This document shows positions 1 through 10,890 of a stretch of 58,000 nucleotides of DNA, piece after piece. The translations under genes were made by a program, and so were the position numbers. Each line of letters opens with the position of its first letter. Within the stretch, counting starts at the first letter, position 1. This DNA comes from Cristatella mucedo (Eukaryota > Bryozoa > Phylactolaemata > Cristatellidae). The stretch spans positions 1,707,001-1,765,000 of the forward strand of contig WPIO01000042.1 of the NCBI GenBank assembly GCA_009760855.2, in the 5' to 3' direction. A model generated the notes under the pieces. The model was given only the letters and a program-made list of their open reading frames with translations. It ran no database searches and was not told where the DNA came from.

Positions 1-214
1 GACCTCCATGTCAGCAGCCTTGCAATTTGGGTTTGGGAAAAACAGGTCTGAGTCTGCTTGCCACTTGCTGGCCTTGCTTTAATTAGGGTTCTATATCTGC
101 CGGGGAAGGAGACAGGAAAAACGTATTTAAGCAGAGCTTCTGCCTTAATGAGCCTGTCCTTGACCCGTGGCCATCTTAGCTGGTGCTGCCACGCGGTTGC
201 TGTTGGAAGCTTCC

Positions 215-258
<44 letters not shown>

Positions 259-565
259 GCTACCAGTCGGTGCCAAGGATTGAAGGCAGGCTAGCATACA
301 TTGGCTCCGACGCCGTGTAAGCTGCAAGCCTCTCCGAAAATATTGTTGGGAGTTAACCTTGAACTCGTCACTTTAAGCGGACAAACACCTCAGCCACGAG
401 TCTGGGTCGATCGGTGCACTTGACATCCAGTGCCGAGACCTTGGTTCTGGCTCAGCCGTGCCCGGAAACTCGGAACTCGTGCACCGCTGCCTTCGGGGCC
501 TGTCGTAATACCTCTTTATTTTTGCTATGCTTCATTCGCTTTTGTATTTGCCTTCGGCAAAGCCA
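1..565. other. No gene recognised; (GA)n at 213-256
   Basis: Unique-looking sequence with a (GA)n microsatellite at about 213-256. Short open frames on both strands show no recognisable protein features. Confidence 0.5.
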
Positions 566-652
566 GCCTTTGCAGCAAATGTAAAGCGCCTGGGCTGAGA
601 AGGTGCTATTCAAATACATTATCATTATTATTATTATTATTATTATTGCTAT
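566..652 (+). mobile_element. LINE 3' tail with (ATT)n
   Basis: GCAGCAAATGTAAAGCGCCT is followed by a decayed stem-loop and CATTATCATTATTATT, the same 3' end as the LINE at 15418-15662. Only the last 90 bp or so remain. Confidence 0.8.
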
Positions 653-880
653 GATCACCCTGTTGGCCTCCCCCCCCCGAGATAGCTTGAAGTTCCTGGA
701 GGGAGCTCATTGTCTTGCCTGATGCCCTTTATTTAGTGAGATATTGAATGAGTTCATAATAAGTTTACACTAGTTCTATTAGAGTATAAGGCTTCATTAA
801 GACGGCAGAGTGCTATGAATCTTCCACTCCACCTGCTTTGATAATGCTAACAATAATAATAGCAGGTCATTGGTTTTCCT
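653..880. other. Unrecognised spacer with a short poly-C run
   Basis: Contains an 8-C run near 671 and scattered ATT/ATA triplets; no gene or element boundary is visible. Confidence 0.4.
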
Positions 881-1730
881 GCAATAACAAGCTTACAGTT
901 GGCGAAAAACTCGGAGGCTAGGCTTATCTGTCGCCATTACCACATTACATCTCTCTCTCTCTCTTCTCGCTGATGTGCACTTGCTGCCAATTAAGCAGAG
1001 TGGCGACTTCAAGATCATGTCACTCATTAGACTAAGATCGCTCCCTGTGCATTTTACTTGCTCCAGCCTACCTGTGTGAATTGGTTTCACTTCAATCCTC
1101 ACTCCATCCCATCCGGATTCTCGTGACTCGGAGGGTCGCTTGCTAGTGCTCACTACTACTTGAAAATCCCTTTGGAGATCGTGCATTCAGCCACTATGCT
1201 CCCAAAGCTTGGAACTCCCGACCGACCGACGTCACGCCATCTCCTGATTTCACAATATTCGAAAAGAAAATGAAAAAACTACGTGTTCTTCACTACCTTT
1301 GCTGATTCAATTGTGCTTGTATGGGCTGTATAATAGAACTGGGCATGTCGCGACTAAAGGTAGTGGGGTGACATGCTTTTACTTAGCGCCCCAGTAGACC
1401 TGTCTTTTTCCGGAGTTGGCTGCCTACCTGTACATGATTTGTTGATTTTTGCTAGCCGGGCCTCTAACTAGCCAGCAGTCGTGAGTCTTTTTCGTGCAGT
1501 AGCATGCTTGCGTCTTAGCAGACTTGATAAATGTGTGCTCTGTACATGCTTGTAACTAAGCTAGATGCCTTGCTCTGTACATGCTTGTACCTAAGCTAGA
1601 TGCCTTGCTCTGTACATGCTTGCACCTAAGTTTGATGCCTTGCTTTGGTTAACTACTAGTTACCGCTTCTCGTGCAGCTATTTGTAATGCACCTGATTAA
1701 AGAAGACTTATTAGTGTAATTATTATTATT
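881..1730 (+). mobile_element. Decayed LINE 3' fragment
   Basis: GTTGGCGAAAAACTCGGAGG and TTTGGAGATCGTGCATTC align with the C-terminal part of the LINE polymerase ORF near 15020-15300. Many indels; a (CT) run at 949-965 lies inside. The 3' UTR contains a 35-bp tandem repeat. A worn tail, ATTATTATTATTG, ends near 1730. Not coding. Confidence 0.65.
1531..1645. repeat. 35-bp tandem repeat, about three copies
   Basis: Units share GCTCTGTACATGCTTG then ACCTAAGCTAGATGCCTT, with period 35 bp. The third unit has TTTGAT in place of CTAGAT. Confidence 0.85.
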
Positions 1731-1828
1731 GCGTTGAGCCTCGAGAGAACCAAATCTTTATCCAAGCCCATTAAAGCTCTCTGCAAGAGAACCAGTAAGG
1801 AATAATTAATGCTGTGCATAGTAACATG

Positions 1829-1965
1829 CTTAAACCAGCATAGAAAAGTTCCCCCTGTAGATCGTGCTTTGACCAGCATGCAAAAGTGCATACATTAAGC
1901 TTAGATCAGCATGCTAAAGTGCACCGGTTACCAAGCTTAGACCAGCACGGAAACGTGCACATGAA
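1829..1965. repeat. Degenerate ~36-bp tandem repeat, four copies
   Basis: Four units built on GCTTAGACCAGCATG followed by AAAGTGCA, spaced 35-36 bp. The last unit abuts the SINE-1 copy that follows. Confidence 0.75.
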
Positions 1966-1981
1966 AACTCTAGGAGTCATG

Positions 1982-2152
1982 GTGAGCCGTGATGGCACAC
2001 TAGGTAAGGTGGTTGCTTTTCACGACCTCGGTCCCGAGGTCGTGGATTCGAATGCTGCGATGGGCAATCCTTTATTGCCACTGCAAGCGGTGGTGATAGC
2101 CGTCAAGGCTCTTCTGTCGCTATGCAAAAGAGCCTAAGGTTAAATCAGCTAG
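1982..2152 (+). mobile_element. SINE-1 copy (tRNA-derived)
   Basis: tRNA-like head with box A-like TGGCACACTAGGTAAGG and box B-like GGATTCGAATG, then the family body CACTGCAAGCGGTGGTGATA, and the end TAAATCAGCTAG. Matches the other SINE-1 copies in this window. Confidence 0.85.
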
Positions 2153-2602
2153 TATTTTCTTATTATTTATCGGTTTGTTGAGCCGCTGAATAGTAACATG
2201 CACTGAATTACGAAACATCCACTGAATTACTGAAATACTTAAGCGAAACAGGCAGGGGAAAAAGAAGACTCACGAAGAAGCTCAAGCTGTGGAGCAGAGA
2301 AAACTGAGCGAAAACTGATGCGTCATTTCAGCTGGGACTTAAAGGAGACAAGTCATTTGTCATTGTGGGGACTGAAGCAGGGAGTGATTTCAGGACTTTG
2401 GGTGCACACAAACTTCAAGCTCGATCACCGGCAGATTTCAATTCAGAGAGAGGTATGGTGAGACGAGTGGCTGCCCCGGTTCGAGAGCACGTGACTGGAT
2501 GAGCAACGAGGTCGGATAGGTCAAGGCTACGGTGCAAGCCAGAGAAGCGACTTTAAGTGAGACAGTGAATATTTATATCGATTCGCTACTTGTGAAGAAA
2601 AA
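2153..2602. other. No gene recognised
   Basis: Unique sequence with no open frame of note and no repeat match inside the window. Confidence 0.4.
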
Positions 2603-2732
2603 ATATGTACCATCTGTATAGCGCCCCAGGAGAACTTTGTTTCTATTATATAATGGCTCCTTAAATATGCCGCAGGGCTCTAACCCACTACATAGGTCGT
2701 CAAAGGCAAGCAACTTAACCCTGTGGGGTGAC
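2603..2732 (-). mobile_element. SINE-2 copy (tRNA head, LINE-like tail)
   Basis: On the minus strand: CCACAGGGTTAAGTTGC (box A-like), GTGGGTTAGAGCCC (box B-like), then a GCATAT spacer and TCTCCTGGGGCGCTATACA, resembling the LINE 3' stem-loop. Same layout as 25550-25393. Confidence 0.65.
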
Positions 2733-2835
2733 GATCATACAGGTGTGTGTGCTGGTGTGTACGTGTTGTGGCAGCTATGTCTTTGACGATAGACCAGCCG
2801 AGCTACTGAGTTGTGCACCAGTTGCAGACGACTAT

Positions 2836-4657
2836 GAACCCTATTCCTCTTCCCTGCTTCTATGTTGCATTTATCTGCTGCTGTCATGGATAACTAACAT
2901 CATTAATATGTCATTAGCCTCAGGTCATGTCCCAGCACCTCTCAAAAAAGCTGTAGTCAGGCCTCTCCTCAAGAAAGCAACACTAGACCAAGAGAACATG
3001 AGCAACTACCGCCCCGTCTCCCTTCTACCATTCCTATCAAAGACACTGGAACGGGTCGTGGCAGACCAGCTAAACTCATATATCGAAACCTCACACCTTG
3101 CTAGTAAGTTCCAATCTGGCTTTAGAGCTAATCACTCCACAGAGTCAGCATTGCTTAGGGTGTATAACGACCTATTTAGGAATACAGACAATGGTAGAGT
3201 CTCTCTTCTGCTTGTTTTGCTCGATCTTTCGGCGACTTTTGATACTACTAACAATAATAATACATTTTATATAGCCCCCTCAGACAACTCAATCTCTTTC
3301 TACACTTTACATTTGCTGCAAACGAAGCACGATTTAATAGTTAGTGGTAGTGTGCTCAATCACCAAGTCCTACTTGAGTGCCTCACATCTCGCCTAGGCG
3401 TCACTGGCGTTGTACAACAGTTGTTCAGGTGCTATCTCAGTGGGAGACTCCATAGTGTAGTGATACGAACTGACATAGATCATCCCAGGAACCACCTACG
3501 GCTACGGCGTACGTCAGGGCTCTGTGCTTAGTCCTGTTCGTTTAATGGTTTATGCTCTCCCTCTTGCCGATGTGGTTGGCAGGCACAATCTAGGCTTTTA
3601 CTTCTACTCTTATTACACTCAGTTGTACCGTTGCTTTGATCCCTCCCAGCTCTTTAGCACGTTGAATTCTCTCAACTCCCTTGCCGAATGTATTGATGAT
3701 ATCCTACATGGATGGCAGCAAATTTACTTAAATTGAATGATAATAAAACCAACCTACTAGTTATGGGCAAACCAAATGTGAATCAGAAATTGGTCAGCAA
3801 ATCTGAATCTGATTGGAATCTAGGTGTCCTGTTCCAAATTGACTTTTCGTTAGACGACCTCATCAGCTCCACAGTCAACTCTGCCTACTTTCAGCTACAT
3901 AATATTGTTAAAATTCGGGATTATTTAGACAGGGATGCCGAATCTAAAATGGCCCATGCCTATGTGACAGCCTGCCTTGATTTCTGTAACACACTGTTTG
4001 CTTGTCTACCGCCCTGTGCAATCAGGTGTATCCAGCTTGTGCAAAACTCAGCATCAAGGCATGTCCGTCATGAGCTTCGAATTGCCACTTCTCATCACTT
4101 CCCACCGACCTGCACCGGCTCCCAGTCAAGCAGCACATCGACTTCAAGGTTCTGTCACTTATTTTCAGTTCCCTTCATTCTTTGGCTCTAGCCTACCTAT
4201 GAGATCCACTCCCCCCACCAGGCCAAGCATCGTACCACTCTCTTTTCGGAATCTAACTGTATCTATACCTTGTACAAATCTCAAAACCTTTAGAGATCGT
4301 ACCTTTAATTCGTATGCTTCCAAAGCCTGGAACTCACCTCTGACTTACGTCTCGACATTCCCTGACCTGGCCAAATTTAAAAAGAAACTAAAAACGCATA
4401 TATTTACCACAGCCTTTAGTGATTCCATGGAATTATCCCTTTATTTTCTTATGCATGTTGACACTGTGCATGCAGCAACAAACCAAGCCTGCATGCTGAC
4501 CCTGTGCATATCACCCTTAACCATGTTATTCTTGTTGCCATTGAGCGTGCTGCCACTAACCATTCAATCGTGCTTCTTTTGCAGCAAATGTAAAGTGCCT
4601 ATAAAGAGATTAAAGTTCTCTGAGAGCGCTTTTTCAAATGTATTATTATTATTATTA
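2836..4657 (+). pseudogene. 5'-truncated LINE reverse transcriptase, dead copy
   Basis: From 2836 the sequence follows the complete LINE from about 13900 onward: SLASGHVPAPLKKAVVRPLL and NYRPVSLLPF are intact. Several frameshifts follow. The catalytic YADD has become YSYY (near 3605), so the polymerase cannot work even without the frame breaks. A reversed LINE tail interrupts it at 3243-3356. It ends in an ATT run at about 4640-4657. Confidence 0.9.
3243..3356 (-). mobile_element. LINE 3' tail nested in another LINE
   Basis: Minus strand reads TTTGCAGCAAATGTAAAGTG, AAAGAGATTGAGTTGTCTGA, then ATGTATTATTATTGTTAG. It replaces a few bases of the host LINE between GATACT and AATCACC. No clear target duplication. 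Confidence 0.8.
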
Positions 4658-5124
4658 CTACCCCATCAGGCCAAGCATCGTACCACCCGCTTTTCGGAAT
4701 CCAACAGTCTAGAAATACCTCATACAAACCTTAAATCCTTTGGAGACCGTGCATTTAGTTCATATGCTCCCAAAGCCTGGAACTCCCTCCCGACCTGCGT
4801 CAGAACATCCCCTGACCTGACCACATTGAAAAGGAACCTAAAAACACACCTATTTAGGACAGCATTTAGCGGGTCCCTGTGATTCGTCCTTGATGTGCTT
4901 ATGCATGCTGACACTGTGCATGCTGCCACTAACCGCATTTGCATGCTGACCCTGTGCATGTCACCCCTAACCATGTTATTCAGTTCGTTTGTTTTTCAAG
5001 CATGATTTTACTTACCATTCCATTGCATTTCACTTTGCAGCAGATGTAAAGCGCCTAGAGAGAGATTAAGTTCTCTGAGGGCGCTTTATCAAGTGAATTA
5101 TTATTATTATTATTATTATTAACT
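4658..5124 (+). mobile_element. 5'-truncated LINE directly after another LINE tail
   Basis: Begins at CCCCATCAGGCCAAGCATCG (equivalent to 15197) immediately after the ATT tail of the previous copy. It continues through the ORF end (FSGSL stop) and 3' UTR, to a clean stem-loop at about 5046-5090 and ATT tail. It is very close to the 11.8-15.7 kb copy, so it is young. Confidence 0.92.
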
Positions 5125-7207
5125 TGCTATTGTAACCTTGAGGATGTCAATGATGATAAGGTGAGCAATGTAGCACCGGTACAGGGGTGCGATTGGAAGC
5201 TGCTGCAGGCAAAAACGGGAGCCCAAGGGATGAAAGCTAGGGTTTTTGAAAGGTTTGGATTTTGCACGAGAGCATGGTGCACGCTGCCGGTACTGACCAG
5301 ATTTCTGTTACATTATCTAAGACTGGTGGTGCGGTGATCAACGGAACAGTCTTTATAGTGCCGGTTGTTACCGTTTCCGAGCCCTAAATAGTGTAATTTT
5401 CTTCAAGACTGCCACTATACTAACTACTGATGTGACCGACTGCCACTCTGGAGCTGATTAAGCTGCTTTGCAAATCTTCGATCAGTCTAGCGATGGTGGC
5501 TGTGTCATGTGTCATGTGACTGCTGTCATGTCTCGCTCTACGTGCCCACTGAGGATCCGTGTTTTGTGCGATGTTGAATGCCGTGACGTGAATGTATGCG
5601 ACCAGCCGACGCGTTATGATGACGGAGAATAGTCTTTCTATCTTGAGGTCTTTGCATTTAGATGACTTCGACGAGCTTTTGTCAACTTTGACACTGGCTA
5701 TCATAACAGGCAGATGTCTAGGCTAAAACATAGGGTAACAAAACTGTATTTTGGCGAGCGACGCCAAGTTAAAACAGGATAAGCCACTTTCAAAATCACA
5801 TTGCTCCCCCTTGCACTTTGGGCATTATCATGTTCAATATTGAGGTCTTTTACTGTATCTTATAGGACACTGTTTGATCTCAAAATAGTAGCCTCTCTCC
5901 AGCCCTGTGAAATACTGATTACGGCAGTTTAATCGAGGATTCAAACGACTAGTCGAATCCATCTTGACACGGAGACCCCTGCTGGTGATGGAAATAAGGG
6001 AACACTGCTAAACAAACCTGTAAAACAGCTGCTGGGACGATGGGCGTTAGAAAATCCTCCATAAGAAGTACGTTAGAGCAGGATGAGGTTGGGAGGCCAA
6101 ACGCTAGACGAGTTCACTCCTCCGAGACAGACTAAGTGCAGTGTAAAAATGAACAATGCTGGAATCACGGATGAACGAAGTCCAGAGATGCCGATGCCGA
6201 TTATCAGCCATCTAACTAACCACTCCAAGATCTGCGTCGTACCCAGCGATCATTGTAGCATTCGAGCAGATCGTTTTCACACTTCTTTTGTCAAGATAGA
6301 CAGCGTCAGAGAGCCCGCTCCCGAAAGCGAATGTCATCTGAACCTCGTCAGCCTCCGTTCTCCCAGCTCCGGCTCCCTCGTCCGCCCTCCAGCCACCCAG
6401 TGTGCTGAAGTCAATTTCCAGTCAATCTCACAATCAAAAGAGACCACTAGCCCTCTACACGTGAAAAGCTAGAGCGGTCCTTCTGTGATTTGCTGCTTTC
6501 CTGCATTTCTTTGCATGAAAACATTATCCTTAGCGTCAGGCTTCGTCCCTGCACCTCATGTTTCAAATAGGCTTCCCGCACAGGCCTATCGATAAGAGAT
6601 AAACAGCACTGCAGTGCGGTACCAGCGATGCCTACGCGACGCAAGAGGATAGCCACTCCGGGTGGATTAGCAATTTGAAGCTTAAAAAGCTGCCGAGAGA
6701 TTCAGCAGAACTAACACAAAGACTCTACCCAAGTGGCCCCCGCCAGGTTCGTTATGCCATTCCGACCGTGCTGCCTCGTCGGTATGATTTGCTCGGACGC
6801 TTAGCTAGCATTTACTGGCTAGGCTCCATGCTTGATGTGAGCGCCAAACTCTTTAACTTCTACCAGTTCCAGCATCATCGATAGAAATTGCAGTAGCTGG
6901 CAAAATGCTCGAGTGCTATATAATCCAGGTCATGAGAGCCGTAGAATGTTTGGCAGTTGCTGAATTACAGCCCATAGGAGCCAGCTATATCGGATAGAAA
7001 TTTGTCATTTTCGCTTCGAGCTGCAAACTAGTACGTTGTGCTCAACGGATGGGCCTGAAGATATGTCGTCCTCTTTGGCTTCTCTAGTAGACGTTCTCTG
7101 TGAATGCTGTGGACCCGTCGTGAGATAACACGATTTCAAACTCGATTGCTGACGAACTCCGCTGCCACGGCTACGGCAGCGCATGTTGGCGCAGCACTTT
7201 GAAAGAA
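5125..7207. other. 2 kb without a recognised gene
   Basis: Mostly unique sequence. Minus frame 5704-5420 begins with a true ATG and codes 94 residues rich in Ser and Lys (MIASVKVDKSSSKSSK at the start) with no known motif; it might be an exon or chance. Plus frame 6083-6472 shows nothing recognisable. Confidence 0.35.
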
Positions 7208-7345
7208 ATTGCTATATTTGTACGGCACCCTTTGAGACTTTGACCCTTATCCAGGTACTTCGCATATACCTTTGCATATGCTTGAGCCCACGATCTAGGA
7301 CGCTAAAGGTGAGCATCTCACCGGGGCGGTGCCTTACTTATGCTG
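7208..7345 (-). mobile_element. SINE-2 copy, worn
   Basis: Minus strand: GGTGAGATGCTCACCTTTAG, then GATCGTGGGCTCAAGCATATG (box B-like), then GAAGTACCTGGATAAGG and AAGGGTGCCGTACAAATATA. Same order as the other SINE-2 copies. Confidence 0.55.
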
Positions 7346-7636
7346 CGTCGGTAGCCGCGATTCGGAGGGGCCTGTTTTCGCCGGTACGAGTGGACTGACC
7401 GCAGCCTCTTTTGAAAGGTTTGCTAACAATTTCTAACGCCTGAGGGTTTTCTACCTGAGGGGTTTTGTCTGACATTTTCGCCCTTCAGCGGCTCGACCTA
7501 TCTTCTCTTTATCGTCATCGCCGACAGCCGTCAAAGCGTCGAGTTGGGCGTCGACGCTTCGTCTGACTTCTCCGCTACTCTGACGTTCCATTCATTGCCA
7601 TTTCGCGTGGCTGGAAACAGATGACAACCTTAAACT
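7346..7636. other. Unrecognised spacer
   Basis: Unique sequence; TTTTCTACCTGAGGGGTTTT-type short direct repeats near 7440-7466 only. Confidence 0.35.
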
Positions 7637-7800
7637 AGCCGTGATGGCACACTAGGTAGGGTGGTTGTTTTTCACGACCTCGGGACCGAGGTCGTGGGTT
7701 CGATTTCTGCGATGAGCGATCCTTTAACGCCGATGCAAGCGGTGGTGATAGCCGTGAAGGCTCTTCTGTCGCTATACAAAAGAGGCTGTTTAATCAGCTA
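7637..7800 (+). mobile_element. SINE-1 copy
   Basis: Head GTGATGGCACACTAGGTAGG; box B region GTCGTGGGTTCGATTTCTGC; body GATGCAAGCGGTGGTGATAG; end TTTAATCAGCTA. Very similar to the copy at 1982. Confidence 0.88.
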
Positions 7801-7857
7801 GGATTTTCTTTTCCTTCTTGAGACTCGGCTGATTGGTCCCCTTGACGACGACATCTC

Positions 7858-8045
7858 TGGCTGATTCAATAAATAGCCTCATTTGTATTGCGGCAGAAGA
7901 TCTTTTGTGGCTATCACCATCGCTTGCAGAGGCAACAAAGGATCGCCCGCCGCAGGACCGGGAACCGCAAGCCTGCCCACAACCCACAACTTCGGGGGAC
8001 CGACGTCGAGAAAAGCCGCCTTACCAACTCTCTTACCACTAGGGC
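7858..8045 (-). mobile_element. SINE-1 copy, inverted relative to its neighbour
   Basis: Plus strand reads CTGATTCAATAAATAGCCTC, CTATCACCATCGCTTGCAGA and GGATCGCCCGCCGCAGGA, the reverse of the SINE-1 body. The tRNA-like head (to about 8045) is longer than usual, with extra bases around the box B. Confidence 0.75.
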
Positions 8046-8149
8046 TCTCTAGTGCCTCTTCTCACCCGTACATAGCGGTGACTTTGCACTGCAATAGCAA
8101 TCATAATAACACATTGGTGTAGTGCCATAACAGAAATACCACACTGGTT

Positions 8150-8308
8150 TTTCCACGGCGGTTGAGGTGCACGCCTTTAACGACCGAGGTCAAGGCGAAT
8201 GCATTTGATGACTTGAGGTCGTGGGCTCGAGCTCCGAGGCATATGCGAAACGCCTGTATTGCGATTGGGTTCTCTTAGGGCACTATGTAAATGAATCATA
8301 TTTTACAT
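8150..8308 (+). mobile_element. SINE-2 copy
   Basis: Head ACGGCGGTTGAGGTGCACGC, box B-like GGTCGTGGGCTCGAGCTCCG, GCATATGCGAAACGCCTG, then TTCTCTTAGGGCACTATGTA and AATGAATCATA. Confidence 0.7.
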
Positions 8309-9448
8309 GTTACATTTCCTTTCTGGGCACTTTATACAAGCTGGAAGCAAGGCATGTCAATTGGAAATGGATAAAATGTAGTATTCCAACGCATGATCAA
8401 ACAAAGGCATTTCAAATGGACGGAGAAGATTCCGTGAGAAAATGTGGGCTTTTACTGTCTTCTAAACGTATTAAAGTCGGAGGCTTTCGTGACGTCAATC
8501 AGTAGTGAGTTTCAGGCTTTTGGAGCGTAAAAGCTTAGGGCACGACGCAAATGATTTGAGTTTGACCTAAGGCACAGCTAAGCTACTTGATTCAGACTGG
8601 TAGGTGATTCGGGTAGGTATATTTGAGCAAAACAATGCAAGTGAGGGAGAGAACCATGAAGTTGATAATCTCTTTGATGAGGATTTAGGGCAGGTCGGTG
8701 ATAAGGACTTAATGTGGCAGTGTCGCCCTTCTCACAATCTAGCTTAGCTGCACAGTTTTACACTAACTCCAGCCATCACGTTACACAGGGCGAAAACCTA
8801 CCCCTAGTCAATTACGGACATCAAGACGGGATACCACCACTATATGAACCCGCTTGGCTGCTGTATTTTTATCTAAGCACCCCCGAACTTTTGCAACGGT
8901 GCGAAGCTGAACTTAACTTGCGAGGTAGAAGAGAATAAGATCAAAGGACCGCGAACCTGAGTGATTCATTGCTCATTACTTGTATCTGACGTCCTGTTCG
9001 CTTTCTCTCTGTAGTTCTCTGTAGTTCTTCGATGGTTTACACCCGATCGCCTGATGTACTCTCTCGCATTTTCACGTATATCTTCCGCCATGGAAATAAA
9101 AAAAGCAGTAGCCATCCGAAGAGATTCTAAAGTTCACGGTTCCAATGGCATCTGTGCCCGCTCCACTTCCTTTCCACGTCATAGATTCCCTCTGGGCAAT
9201 TCTACCGCCAACGACTATTTAGGATGCAGTTTTCATCCAGACGATACACAATGCTTTGTACCAGCGCTTTCATCCTTCACTGTACTCCAGCTCATCAAAC
9301 TTTCTTTGCTTTCTTGCAGCGTGTATAGCTGATGCTATAATGAACCTAATAGCTACGGGAAAATCTAGTGTTACTCAGAAATCGAAACGCTTATCCCTCA
9401 AAATGGGCCAGAATGTCGTCTATATATAATATAATAAAGTAGCACCTC
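8309..9448. other. 1.1 kb without a recognised gene
   Basis: Short open frames only. TCTCTGTAGTTC is directly duplicated at about 9006-9029. Nothing else stands out. Confidence 0.35.
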
Positions 9449-9519
9449 TACGAAATTTGGGTATGTTATTTCAAAGCGACCTTTCACTAGATGACCACAT
9501 TAGCTTCACGGTAATCTCT

Positions 9520-9521
<2 letters not shown>
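9449..9521 (+). mobile_element. LINE internal fragment cut by (CT)n
   Basis: AAATTTGGGTATGTTATTTC to ACATTAGCTTCACGGTAA aligns with 14800-14862 of the complete LINE. The match stops where the CT repeat starts. Confidence 0.75.
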
Positions 9522-9822
<301 letters not shown>

Positions 9823-10744
9823 TCTTGATCTACGTGAATATCACAGGTTCGTGCCAAAAATATTTGTGCAAGCACTCCACACTGAACATCCGGATACGTC
9901 TAAGAGGGCTGCGCTGCCGCGCGTCCAGCGTTGTTAACTAATTCGCCGACAATCGCTTTGCCGGTGCAAACCTAAAATCGTCTTTCTGTCCGAGGGAGAG
10001 CCAGAGTCCGGGGTCACGATAGCGCGGTCATAGATTTCGCGGCACCTGTCGATTTCAAGGCTGCGGGAGATGCGTGGGCATCCACGAATGACCTGGCGGG
10101 CGGGCGCAGCAGATGCGGCACCGCCGCTCGTCGCCTTCGCACCGACCGCCCAGGCACGCACAGCCGCTCCGCGAGCGACATTCGGCGAAAGGCTCGACAC
10201 TGCTGAGCACGTTCGCACTCAATGACCCTGACCGCCGCAATCCGGGCGAGGCAGGCTGCATTCGAGCGTCCCGAGTCGGAGCTGTCACGTGTCCCACCCA
10301 GCTAGCAGGCTGGGCTCTATGAGCTGAGCGCACTGCGGCGGGCGGCGCGTTCGTCGCCGAAGTCGGCGCCGCAGTCTCGCGCGAGCGACGAGCAGCCGTC
10401 GTCCTTGTCTAGAGAGACGGGAATTTGACCTCCTGCTCTTCATCTGGCTCTTAAAGCGACCTGGCTCTTGAGCCGAGCGCCGAACCTCCCGGTGCAGCGG
10501 AAGTTGCGCATTAGTCCGCGTCGACGTCCAGGGTCGGCGGCCGAAGTCCACTCGTCGTCGCCATAACTGCTACGAGCTCGTCAAAAGTCACGTTGGCTGC
10601 CGCGTGCAGCGGATGCGGATGCGCCGCCCGCGCGCGAAGCGCTCGGCGGCATTCAGCTCACGCAGCTTCAGCTGACCCGGCGGCGCAAGACCCGGTGAAT
10701 TCCAATTCGCGTTAAGTCAGATTTATGCACGCAGAAATTCTACG

Positions 10745-10784
10745 GAATGAGCGAGCGAGCGAGCGTTCGCTCGCTCGCTCATTC
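10745..10784. repeat. 40-bp near-perfect palindrome
   Basis: GAATGAGCGAGCGAGCGA is followed after four bases by its exact reverse complement. Arms are 18 bp. Strong cruciform or hairpin potential. Confidence 0.95.
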
Positions 10785-10858
10785 TAGCTCGCACACAGCC
10801 CCGATCCCTGGCAGGATCTGCTGAGAGATTCTCACAGATTCTCGCAGATTATCGCAGT

Positions 10859-10890
10859 GCTCGATCGATCGATCCGTCTCTCGATCGAGC
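10859..10890. repeat. Inverted repeat of CGATC units
   Basis: GCTCGATCGA and TCGATCGAGC face each other about 12 bp apart. Confidence 0.7.

Noticed and set aside
1982-2152. tRNA gene at the SINE-1 heads
   Set aside because: Box A/B-like strings are present, but no cloverleaf with a normal anticodon arm and acceptor stem could be drawn, and a conserved non-tRNA body follows.
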